From contig OZ038322.1 in assembly GCA_964035795.1 (NCBI GenBank), positions 17,958,674 through 18,022,673 on the forward strand: a DNA stretch of 64,000 nt. Direction: 5' to 3'. The first letter of the stretch is position 1. The number at the start of each line of letters is the position of its first letter. The translations under genes were made by a program, and so were the position numbers. Below the pieces are notes generated by a model. The model ran no database searches, was not told the origin of the DNA, and saw only the letters and a program-made list of their open reading frames with translations. Source of the DNA: Pterobdella sp. o SKG-2022. Its lineage: Eukaryota; Annelida; Clitellata; Hirudinida; Piscicolidae. Shown here in pieces: positions 25,501-37,800 of the stretch.

Positions 25501-28290
25501 CTCTCGTCACAACTGCTAAGTCCTTCCACCACTTTGCCATCTACTGGAATTTTCTCTCCTGGATAAACTTTTAATAGATCGTTCTTTTGCACCAGTTCCA
25601 CCTTCAGCTTTCGATCACTCCCATCCTTTCCTATCAAGTTTGCATGCACAGGCTGTAATTCCATGAGCTTTGTAAGGGCTTTGAACGTCTCTCCCTGTGT
25701 GCCGAGATGTTATTTTGAAATAATATAACAAATATCATACCACGTTCAAACTTTGAATGGAACATACCTTAGTGATGCACTCGAGCCACTTGCCGAGAGA
25801 CACAAACAACAACAACATGGGAGGAGTATCAAAAAACGTTTCAGGGTGGTCGGTTTGTTTCCTTCCAATGGCTACCAACAAAACGAGAACCGAGTAAGTG
25901 TAAGCGATAGTTGTTGCCATTGCAATCAACAAGTCCATGCCAGCATGGCCATGACGCAAGGCCTTGATGGCTCTTATGCAAAAATGCCTTCCTCCAAAAA
26001 ACTGTGGTTGTATTACTTTCAACGTTTAGATCATGTTTTTCATTGCAGAAGTTAATGTTAGTATTACTTAAATTTTTGAAAAAAAATCTTATTGAGAATG
26101 TAACTACTTGGCAAAGTGTGCAAAAGAAAAACATGAGAAAATCTCCCAAAGGCAAGCCAGGGATCATCATTATCCGAGAATGACAATTGCCAACGTATAT
26201 TTCTTTAGGGGCATTTGTACTGTTTAGTGATAAGGTCGTGCTATTGGAAACTTCGAAAGTTGCGTTAGTTGAATTTGTAGCTTCAACTTGGGAATGATTA
26301 GAATGGGACATAGGCCTGTGTTGTTTATAACACGCAGATTGGTCAATCATGAAATAGGCCATTATAGCCATAACCATCACTCCAAATACCAAAGAGTACA
26401 AAAATGCCTTGAACCATCTGCCATTTTAAAAAGTTCGTTTTAAGAAAGTTTTTCATATTTTATAAGTAAAAGCTTACCTCTTTTTTTCTTTCTTGTGAGC
26501 CTCGTTGGCCCTTTTATCTCTGGCGTTGATTATAATGCTAGCTTCGAAACCCATGTTCTAATAAAAATAATTAATTTTTTTTAATATTTTATAATGCTGA
26601 AAATAAATTGAGATAATACCTCGATAATTTCCACAATGTTTCTAGGCCCGATGATGTTAGGGTTGTGGGTGATGGCTCCACTGTTTCGAGTTAAATTTAC
26701 TGAAGCTTTTATAATGCCAATCTGTTTCAACAACTGCTTCTCTATGGCTGAAACACAAGATGAACAAGTCATTCCAGTTATCTGTAATGATAAGTATATA
26801 AATTATAGCTATCCGCTTTAGACCGATAAAAAGTATATGAATTTAAAGCAAGATCTGAATAATAATGCGAAGCCTTTCGTAAGTTGAACTCACATTATCG
26901 AATAAACAAACATCAAAATTTAAAGCAAGTTGTAAATGAAAAAATTTTTTTCAAAATTAAAACACTTCAAAGTTTATTCAAGTCTACGAAGCTCTTGAAA
27001 AAGTGTTTTCATTTTGAATATTTATGTTAGACTTGAAGAATTTAAATAAATAAATATTATAATATTTGAGAATATTTTAATGAATCTGAATGTACCTCAA
27101 CTTCCAAGCTGCTTTCTCCAACTTTGGTATCTTCTTGTTTTAGCTCTACCTCAAAACCCATGTTTCTGACATGTTCTGCAATCTCTTCAGCACTGATCAA
27201 GTCTTTGTTGTAATCCACCTCTCCAGACTGAGTCAATAAGGTGACATTGACACAGAGAACTCCTATGGTATGAAATGAACGAAACTAAAGATTTTATCTT
27301 TTTCTCGCTTATTATCAATATTTTATTTTGAAAAAATATTTTTTAAAATAATTAGACAATTTAAAAATAAGTGAAATTTAATTGAAAAAGGATTAATAAA
27401 TAAATTTTTGAAGCAATGATTTATTAGATTATAAAGAAAAAAATTTAAAAGCTTAAAATTTTAATCTTTTTAGGAAAACAACTGTTTTAGACAATATTAA
27501 AAATTTCAGCTAAGTTTTCTGCTTTGAGCTTTCAATCTAATTTAAAAGTGTGTATTTTTTATAAGCGATATAAAAGAGTTTGTTTTCATCAAAAGGAAGG
27601 AACCATTTTGAAATATTCTAAACTACCACAAAAAATTATCAAACCTCTAAACAAAAACGTTCATTAAACAGTCGATACTTGCGGTATTTAAGAAATACTT
27701 GACTTTCACACGTCAAATGCTCTAAATAAAAAGTTTATAAAATAAATTAAACATGAATGGAAATATAAATTTTATCGATACTTTAAATAATACGAGCGTA
27801 ATCTTTAAACCTTTGGTTACGAACTTTGCTTTTAGGCACAAAATCTCGTTTTATTGATAAAAATTTCAAAAGCTTAATATTTGACAATTTTTTTTACATC
27901 TATTTATGAAAAAACTTTAAAAAAAATTTTAAGCTCAAGATAACAATCCTAAAAACTATAGAAAAATAACTTAACTATTGGAAAAATTAAATTTTTTGCT
28001 TTACAAAGATTTTCGATATAACAGATTCTCACCATCAGCTTTCAAAACTAACACCAACTTTGTTAATAAAAATTCACATATTCCCAAGTTTTCCTTAGTG
28101 TAAACTTCGAAACACCGACATCAACCATGAATCAAAACATTAAAAATAGAACACAAAAACCACCTTCGAGTCTGCCGATGTGGGATTCGATGCTAGAAAC
28201 ACAAGAGCTGCAAGTCATCCCTATGATTAAGAGGCTGCATCTGCTTCCATCCATTGAAACAGCCCCATTTTTTAGCTTCTCATCAGCCAT
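22584..28290 (-). CDS. ATP7: ATP7-type copper-transporting P1B-ATPase, copy B
   Basis: Eighteen exons join in phase into about 953 residues: 28290-28164, 27262-27096, 26781-26620, 26557-26478, 26417-26108, 26001-25768, 25694-25335, 24882-24769, 24694-24512, 24445-24266, 24209-24026, 23967-23833, 23728-23586, 23528-23325, 23132-23015, 22920-22815, 22734-22703 and 22606-22584. All functional motifs of copy A are present: two GMTCSSC metal-binding domains, [28 protein letters not shown] and [10 protein letters not shown]. Most exon lengths equal those of copy A. Differences are a distinct N-terminus (MADEKLKNG), a longer first lumenal loop rich in His/Met and Asn-Ser-Thr sequons ([14 protein letters not shown], then several NST/NAT), and one extra intron in the 3' end. 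Only one metal-binding domain is clear in each of exons 1 and 3. The copy lies about 9 kb from copy A in the same orientation, hence a tandem duplicate; identical transport function is inferred, with possible division of labour. Confidence 0.9.
26868..26900. repeat. half element of the CGAAGCTTTTCGTAAG inverted-repeat family
   Basis: GCGAAGCCTTTCGTAAGTTGAACTCACATTATC matches one arm of the foldback elements at 56202-56295 and 57674-57772. It sits in an intron of ATP7 copy B. I do not see the second arm, so this is a truncated copy or relic. Confidence 0.45.
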
Positions 28291-31200
28291 TTTACATCGG
28301 TTTTGATTTTTTAGTCTTTAAACTTTGAAATTTTTTTTATTAAATTCAAATCAGAGACTTTATCAACTGAATATCATGAAGCTTCTCGTAAGTATTGTAA
28401 TAAACTCACATCGACAAATAACTTCGAGCGTTTTTGAAATTTAGATTTGTTAGTTATTTAAGCTTATATATGGAGAAAAATTTCTTATAATCAACTCTTT
28501 GTTTAGGAGTGTAGGTTTATGTACTTAAAAAAGGTTACATAACCATTAATATATACTAAATTCTACCGTGTCAGAGACATTATTAGTAAAAGATTGAGAA
28601 TAATTATTTATAATCGATTTTTAGGAGTCTTATGCATATAGTTTCTTTATATACGTAAGGTTTCAATCGAGGTCACTGTTTAATGACTTTGTCGTGAATT
28701 TTCTGTCATTTGTGCCTTCTTTTTGAAGCTTATAAGCTTTTTAGTTTTATTCGTAGTTTATTTAATAAATAAAAATATTTATGTGTTATTTATTGAGCAC
28801 TTGTTTGACTGAAACACAAAAAAGAAATATAAAAAGAGATAAATTGAGTAAAAACAGCTCAACTAAAGTGCAAATGACGAAGCTATAATCAAAATGAAAC
28901 GTTTTTAAAGTTCTTTCAAGAAACTTTCGCAATTTGAAATAACTAATAAGCAAGTATTATAAGAGTATTTATGTTAGGCTTGAAGATTAAGAATAACTAA
29001 GCTGTTTCCTGAGAAAATCATGCTCTATCGAGTGGTCAATGATTGCTTAGATGAAAAGTCGAAGTTTTTCTTTGTAAATGTCCCTTTGAAGCAATGTTTT
29101 GTGAGATTTTCACTGCACTAGTAATATGTGAATATGGAAAATAGACATTGATTCAATGTTAAGATTTTTAACTCTAGTTATTGTGCTCATATTCATATTC
29201 TTATTCAAGCATTTCCTACGCTTAAAGTTGCTAGTTTTAAATGCTATTCAAGTAATTAATCTATAACATTGAATTCTACTAACCAATTATAATCTGTTGT
29301 TAAGAATTTATATCTTTCAAATAATACTTGTTTTGTAATTTTAAGTTGAATTACTTTTAAATTTAAGTCTTTCGTAGACTATAAATGATAAGTTGAGTTA
29401 GTTCAAGTTCATTAAACTTAACTTGAGTCAGTCAATTAAATGAATTTGAGTTTAAAATATCAAGTAGAGTTGATTTTTTGTAGAGCATTGCAAAATTGAT
29501 GGAGCTGCAGGGCCTTGTCGGATGACATTAGGCCCCACTTCCACAGTGTGTTTGTGTTTTTCTTGGAGCAAACGCTTTGAGAAACAGGATATAAAACTTT
29601 ATATACCAATATTTAATATGGAATAAAAATTTACCAACATAGTAAACTACGTAATATTTTAGATCAACAAAATGGTCTATAAAGTTTTATACGAAAGCAT
29701 TTCAAAAATATTCATCAAAAAAAATTACCCGATGAACACTTTCAAAGTGAGTTGAACTTCAGACTTACACAAAATATTTGACAAGCAAGTATTGTTTCAG
29801 AAAAAAAAATTTTACGAAAATAACAACTAAATATTATACATTTTAATTTCAAAATAAAACATTTTTTTGATTAATTATTTTATCAGTACAAATCAGTTTT
29901 ATGGATTATGATGGGAATAAAGCTGTTCTGAATTTAAGCACACCAATGTTGAGAAGATTTACATTCTTAAATTGTAAAAATTTTCACTTAACAGAAAAAA
30001 ATAATAAATGTGTTATTGTTATACAAAAGACTTCAAGCGTAATTCCTAGAACAATGACTCAATGTTCTAACTCATGCTGATCACGTTTGTTGTCTCAAAT
30101 TTTTTTATACCTAAGACAAAAAGTTTTAGTAAATTAAATGTTCAAAATAAAAACATGATGAAATTTTTGAAAAACATCACTATGATAATGTTGGTAAAAA
30201 ATTTCAAAGGTTGATAAAGTCATAAAAATTCACCCATAAGTGGAAAGTAATAAGATACAAAAACTTATCATTAAGTACTAACTTAATCCCCATAAGCATT
30301 CGTGTATTATGGTGTGTCAACGTCACAGGACAAGATAGGAATAATAATATATTAAAATACACCCAAGAACAAAATAGGAATAATAACACATAAATCGGTT
30401 ATTTTTAATTTCATATTTTTTTATATAACTAAAAATGGAACGCTGGAATCCATCATTTCAAATGACGATTATTTTAAATTTAATTGAAGATAACCCAAAA
30501 AAAGTAAGCTAAGAAACGACCAAAAAAACAACATTCCATCATTGGACTGAGCCGTTCCGAGAACCCACATTTTATGTTGAATGGCTAAAATTATAGTAAT
30601 TTGTAATAAATCCCAAAGCACTTGTTGCATATGAATTATACCCAATATACTATTAACTTGTTCTAATTGTGGTTTTGAATCGGATTTAAAGGCAGTTTTT
30701 AAATAAAGAAAAATTCAGTCATAGAGATATAATTACGCGAATAATCGTTGCCTTGAAACAACTAGAAATGGTGTTTTACATTGGAATAGTTATTATTTGA
30801 TATGATGTTTCCTCTCAAAACTTTGTGTGAGAAACAGACTTATGCCTTTTTATATCTTCTTTAGCAAATGCTCTGTTTTTTCCCTTTTTACGCACTTTTA
30901 TTTTTTTAATTAATCTCTTATTTTTGCCAATGTCTAAAATGAAAAAATAAAAGCATTTCAATAAAGAAAAAACATTTTTGAAGATATAATTTCTAAACGA
31001 TTTTTCAACAATTTATAAATTAATTTATAAGAGTTTATTAAATAAACCATTTGAGTACCAAAGTTTGAAACAAGCGAATTATAGTAAATATCACATTGCG
31101 ATAGAATGATTGTTCTTGTGAAGCTTAAGGATTAAGAACCATAATTCTCAATAAGCATTCTCAATAGAAAGCATGGACATGCTGGGAGACTTCATTGCGA

Positions 31201-31877
31201 TAAACAGTTTGAGTTTCCTACATTTGTGGTTTTATTTCCTAACCCTTGCAGTACTCTAAAAAACCTAACTCATTCAAGAATAACAAATTTTCTTAACCAA
31301 AAATGTATCTTGATAAAAATTAGAATTAATCTTTTTTTTATTTTTAAGCTGTGTGCATTCTTAGTCTTGGAACAAAAAAAAGCCACCATCAAACTGAAGT
31401 ATTATAGAGAATTATGACGGCATTCACAAATGCAGCTATTATCCCCAAAAGTTAGGTGAGGTTTATGGACAAAAGACTTAACTGTTTGAACTAAGACAGA
31501 TTTATGCGCTACCATCAACTCTCTTGAATTTATTTATAATTATAGAAAGAAAAGTTGATGATAATCAATTTTGGAAAGTAGCGTTCATTATTTCTAAAAT
31601 ATTCAAAAAAAGACGGAAACTAAGCTGCGTAAACTTATAAATATTTCAGTTGTATAACACTATGATCTACTCTTAATAATTTCCCATGCTCAGACATTCC
31701 CTTATTTTGACTAATATAATTAAGCATTGTTTAGTAAGAAGTCCATTTTATGACAAATATTAAAAAAACTCCCAAAAAGAAGTAGATATATTTATTTCAG
31801 ACTTTACTGAATAAAAAAGGCATTATAAGTAACATAAAACAAGAAACAAAAGGGTAATTATATTTATTATAGATAAA
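28291..31877. other. 3.6-kb spacer upstream of ATP7 copy B
   Basis: This gap between ATP7-B (start 28290) and the end of CFAP54 (31878) holds no gene I recognise. Its first part should carry the ATP7-B promoter. It contains a half MITE arm at 28374-28412 (ATGAAGCTTCTCGTAAG, then AACTCACAT) and an isolated patch of higher G+C at 29490-29590. I looked here for the missing C-terminal exons of CFAP54 and saw none. Confidence 0.4.
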
Positions 31878-34800
31878 TCAAACATTTATTTTCAATAGTT
31901 CACATATGACGAGATGTGAAACTTGGAATGAAACAGGGTTTGAGGTGAGAATGGGTTTTGTAGACAAACCCACTTTAACAATAACTTCTCCGTCCAAAGT
32001 ATAAGCCCCGCATGCAAACACATACCTTTGACCTGGCAGGAGATCGCTAACAACAAAAACAGCATCATCTGTCGCACTAATCTGTTAAGAAGTTTATTTT
32101 TAATCTACTCTTTAGTTTTATTACAGATAATTAATTATAGACGCAAAATTTGTTCAAAATATATATTGTTCTTATTTTTAATCTTTAACTGCCAATTAAA
32201 ATCTAATATAACTGAAATAATGTGACAAGCTATTCGTAAAGCATTCTTTCTTAGTTTATTTGAAGCTATTTTTGAGTCATTCATGAAAAAATAAATTAGA
32301 CCAAGTCATAAAAAATTTATTTTTAAAAATTCGGACTGAAATTTATTAGCTCAAAATTCAATGTATCTTAATTTATAGTTGAGTTACTTTCAATAAATGT
32401 CTTTTTTTTCATCTTTATCAAAAAATTACCCCATAACTTTGAAACGAGCCATTTTATTGGGCTATTTTATTAAATAAAATTTACACGTTTTCCAATTTTA
32501 GTTTTTAATTACTTTGACAAACTCCATTTATAATTGTTAATATAATTCAATTAGATTTATTTCGGGAAGAGAGCACAAGGCTTAATGTTTTTGCGTTGTC
32601 GCTTAATTAAATTAAAGCATTGAAAACCTCAAAGTATATATAATCTAAAAGATTTGCCATGATTTATATATATTGTTAAAAAAATTTATTAAAAAACAAT
32701 GCTTTTGATACATTCAAAGAATTTTCCAAAAAAAATATTTTTAATTTAAAAATCAATTAACTCTTTCTTATTGTCCGTCTTCTTGTACCAAGTGTTAGTC
32801 AAAAAAAAAGTAATAAGAAAAATTGTTTCCAAGTCTGAACCGTTTCAATTGGCAATTTTTGAATATCAATTAAATTCTAACATAACTAACTGTTTATTTT
32901 ATAACAAGCTATTTTTAGGGTATTCCTCAACAATTTATTTGAAGCTATTTTTGAGAATATCATGAAATAAAAAATAGTTGTACGTGTCTAGTAGCTAGGA
33001 TAGACAGTAGTCAGCTTAGACATTTTCTCACTCGACTCTATTAAATGGTGCCCATTTCAAGCCATATGATTCTATATCCTTTCGAAAACATCTCAGCACT
33101 TACACAACATCAAAACTTCAAATTTCAATAACTTTATTCTTCAATTTCAACTCGTAATTTTAGATCACTGTGTAATATAAAACAAGAATCTGACCATTGT
33201 GCCGCATCCTTTCAACTTTGTGTCCAAATATCCCGCTTTGTTTCTCTTGGCTGCAGTGGCTAAACAACCGAAAAGCTTGAAGTATGCTAACTGGGTATTT
33301 CAAACGAATAATTTTATTTATAACTACTGATAAATATTCCTTATATCTTAAAATTAATATGAATTAAATATAATCTTAACTATTAATTCATTTAAACACG
33401 TTTTCAACCATGAGCATTGGAAATGGCTAGCCTAGTGTTAAGCAAGTAGTACTTACACTAGGGTGGCAAAACAACGGAGGTTTAAAAAGAAGCGTGTGTT
33501 CGGTTTTATGCAGAAGTATTGGATTATCTAATAGAGGTATGGTGCAAGGCGGGCGGTCCGGTTTTGGAAGAGGTTTGTTATGCTGAGCGAAGAAACAATA
33601 CTCTTCTTGTGCCATTTTGCAAAGCAATTCTGCTGGGTCCTGGTTTCAAAATGATTAGAAAAATATATATTATTATGTCAATGATTTGGTCACAATTATA
33701 ATTAATTTTATGGATACAAAAGAAAATAAAATTTTTTTAGTTACTTTAGTTCCATTAGGACAAAGACAGCAGTCTTGCACCACAACATATTGTAATGCCA
33801 AGTTGATGGCCCTTATCATGTTATTTTTAGTTCCACACAACAAAGCTTCTAGCGGTCCATTGGATGTTTTAGGGGCTCTTTTGTCAATAAGAGGCTGTAA
33901 TAAATGGGGTGCATGTTTAAAAAACAAAATTTTTGAGGTATTGTTATATCAGTAAAATTTGTATAATAAAGATAAAACCCCAACCGGCTTATAATCATTT
34001 AGGTTGACCTCCATGCAATCTGTTTTGAACGTTAGATTATAAATATAATATCATTTTAGTGGAATATATTCAATATATATTCAAACAACCTGCAATTTGG
34101 ACACCACAGAAATGCGACAGTTTGATCAAAGTTCTCAATCTTAACGTAATCAATATAGGATAGACCTCTTCTAATAACTTACGTAAGCTTGCAACTTCTT
34201 CACATTCTATTTGTGTACAGCCCTGAGCATAAAAGATGCAGTTTTAGTGTTTTAGTGTTCTTTCAATAACTTATTAACACAAAAAATCAATAAAATGTTA
34301 TAGACACAAAAAAAATTCATGGAAAAGTAAAATGGTTGTAACTATTGCAAATAAAACTAGACAAAATTTTTAAAATGAATTACATAATTAATTGGAATTT
34401 ATAACACATTCAAAAAGCTTTCAAAAACACTAAACGAATGAAAAATGATTAAATGAAACTAAATTGAGATAAGAAACTAAAGCATTTGTTTGATACATAC
34501 TTCTTGGTTTATTTCCAGGTATTCTGTGATGCTGTTTTCATAGTGCGCTGCGTTGGGAGATAGTCTGTTTTGGAGTTTTTCGATGGCTTCGAGACCACCT
34601 TCATAGCAACATTTGGCTTTCGTGAAAAAACCAACAGCAGCTTCGTTAAGTTTTGAGATGTTGTGCGTAACACCTTTTGCTGCTCCAATAAACACAATTC
34701 ATGAAGCTTAAGAACCACATAGTTTTATACATAAACAAAAAATTCGAATTAAAATTACTATATGTAACATTATATAGAGTTAAAGTTATTGGACCAGATA

Positions 34801-37800
34801 TGACAGATTCTTCTGGGTGATATTTGCTACTAGCCTCATACAGTAGGCCGAGGAAGATACATATCTGAAGTAAGATATCAGGATAATGCACCCCTAGCCA
34901 GCCATCGTTCAAGCAACCTTGCAGTATTTTCATCAACCCCACCATTATATCTATCCACTGTAGATAGAAATTCAGGGTTAAGTAATGCACAAAATTAATT
35001 TCCCAAACTACTGAAGAAAATCAGAAAAACTTCAAAACAAGACTCGTTTGGAGTTTGAAACGTTTACTGAGAATAGAATTTACTTTGCTGAAGTTTGGAT
35101 TTGCCGCTACCAGCTTGCCCACTCTGATTGCCATCGATTCTTCAAGTTAAAATGAGCATTAAATATATATGTCTTATATTGAGTATATATTTTATATATT
35201 TTTGCAATTTTTTAAGGGTTTTTAAAACAGATTGAAAGTAATTTCGAAAAATTACCTTCCATTTCTTTCTCGAAAGGTATCACTAGAGGTATAAGTGTAG
35301 TTGGTGGTTCGAGAAAACAACGAACTTTTTTCCATATTAAATGTATGCAGTCGAGAATCATGTCGTGGTCACAATTCTGAAATAAATGATTATGGTCAGC
35401 TGAAAAGTTTAAAAAATTAGATATTTGGGGATTTATATTAGTATGAAATAAAATTGAACTCTCGAAAAACCTTTTGAACCATCGATTCAATGCAGCAAAC
35501 TAACTCCAAAACGCAATTTTCAATTCCTTCAAATATTAAATAACATTTATTATAATATTTTTTTTGACAAATTTTAAATTTTAAAATCGAAAAATAAATA
35601 AAATGATTAACTAGAAAAAAATAATCAAAATGAATCGGCAAAGCTACATCGGTTAAGGAAAAAATATGACACCTTCAAAAAGAACTGGATCGTACAAGAA
35701 ATCATCCTTGATTCCTCTCATCTCAGTGATGTAGTCCACAAGCTTGATTACTTTCAACTCCGATAACTCGCACGAACAATCACAGCGGTCCTAAATGCAG
35801 TTTAATGGCATTTTAGAATTCAATTTTCGCTGAAGGTTGGATGAAATTTTTTAAGAAATCAAATTCTACTTCTAGAAACTCGATCATTTTATTGAGCCAC
35901 ACGTTTATAACGTTGCGCTGGCAGTAGCTATATGCTAGCTTGATAAACTCCACCACTTCGTCTAGACAGACGCCATTTGCACCTGTTTTTCAAATGTTTC
36001 ATTCTGTATTTTCACCTACAGTCTGTGTTTTTATCGGTAAAGAAATGTTTGAATACAGAAAAGATTGTATGAAGAAAGAATTGAACAAGAAAAAGATTGA
36101 ATGAAAAAAAAATTGGAACCTTCTAAAGCCATGCAGAGCATGGTAGCATCTCCCTTGACCAACCCTTTCAGCATACTTCCTGACCCTTTCCATGCATCAC
36201 ATATGCCTTTCTTTTTATCTCCTCCTCCTCCTTTCATTACAAGGCTCATTAGAAGTTGGCATAAAAGTCTGATTCTTTAATGAAATTTTTCAGTTTTTAA
36301 GTGAATACCTGAAATAATTTCTTGTGCTGCGAAAAAAAGTTCTTCATAAACATCAAGTACTTCTTTCTCAACTATGGAAATTCATAGTTTATTTTTAGAA
36401 TTTGATGTAGAATATATTTAAAAATATAAAACCTGTTTGAGCTTTGAAAGTTTTCAGATAAGATTTTCGACATATGCTCTGCAAACATACGAGGATAGCA
36501 AGAAATTGAGCACTACTGCCTTCAAACAACATATCCAATAATCTCTCAGTTTGCGAACGAGGCCAAGGAATCTATAAGCAATACGAAAAGGTAGTGAAAG
36601 CTTTAAGTTTAAAAACACAGTTAATAAAAATGAGTTGCAATTTTATAATGCCCCCTGCGTTATAAATTTTAAATTAATTTTTATATTGAAACAAGTGATT
36701 TTTTATTAGTTAAAAGATAATTACTTCAAATCTACCTTGGTAAGTTGGTTGGCGTGAAAACGATTTTCAGGAGGAATGAAGCCTTTAGGCCTTCTTCGCG
36801 ACTCTACAACTGCTCTTTTGAAAATCATCATAGAAAACTGGAATAATTTAAGCTTATGTGTGAATTATAGGCAATAAGAAAAATTTTTTTTCATATAACA
36901 TAACAAAAAGTAAGAAACTCAGAGAAATACGATTCATGACTAAATTTTGTGTATTAGTATTTTATTCTTAAACGAAATTTATCACTTTGAGAGAATGGCA
37001 TTTGATGTTTTGGAGAAGAAGGTATTTGACGGCTGAAACATCATCTTCTTTGCCAAGTTCCGTGTTGATCATGAAGCTCCCAGTGGGACAAACTTCATTT
37101 GCTTCACTCATACTCCTATCGCCCGCATTGTCCCCGCAGCAAGAGGCACAAGCTGCACCAACTCCACAACAATTGCACCCTTCACACACAACTTTCTTTC
37201 CACACTTGATGTTAGTTTTAGTACAACCTGTTTTACCCAGTAGTTTTTTTAAAATGTGGCATTTCCCGATGAATGTTTCATTAGCACACAATAAACTTTG
37301 TCGAAGTCTTGTTAATTCAACCACTATTTTTCTGGCCCAAGTCTATGTGGTTATCATCATCATCATTTTATTATAGTCAGCATTTTTCCCTTTCCAAGGG
37401 GTCACTGACTTTTTTAATTTATTGAATTCGTTAAAACCACAAAACGTCTATATTTTTCTATCTTCAAACTCACTTCGGCACACGAGTCATCACAACAGTC
37501 ATAATAACACTGCACAAGAGCTATTGCTAGCTGCATTCTCCATTCGAATTCTTCTATGTCGTAAACTTCAACTGAGTTTCCTGGACAAATAACGTTAATC
37601 ACACCCTTGTTTGGTATTGAAAACACAGTTAATTCGTCAAGGTTGAAGTTTCGGGGTACTCTTACACCTGTCCAATCGACACACCATTTCAAATGGTCTA
37701 TAACCTGTAAGAACATTGGTTGCTTGAATTAAATTCATGAAATATACAAACACATATATTTTCCAAAACTTTCTATAAATTTTGAGAACCTCATTTACAT

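Noticed and set aside
34139..34183. Intron proposed between 34183 and 34139 in CFAP54
   Set aside because: Reading straight through 34222-34090 is fully open and gives a sensible helical segment (SLRKLLEEVYPILITLRLRT); the proposed intron would have been too short and out of phase.
36968..36986. TAA at 36968 as the end of CFAP54, making 36837 and below a second gene
   Set aside because: Splicing at AAA|GTGATA (36986) to 36837 is in phase and gives the contiguous CFAP54 block leading into MMIFKRAVVES, so it is one gene.
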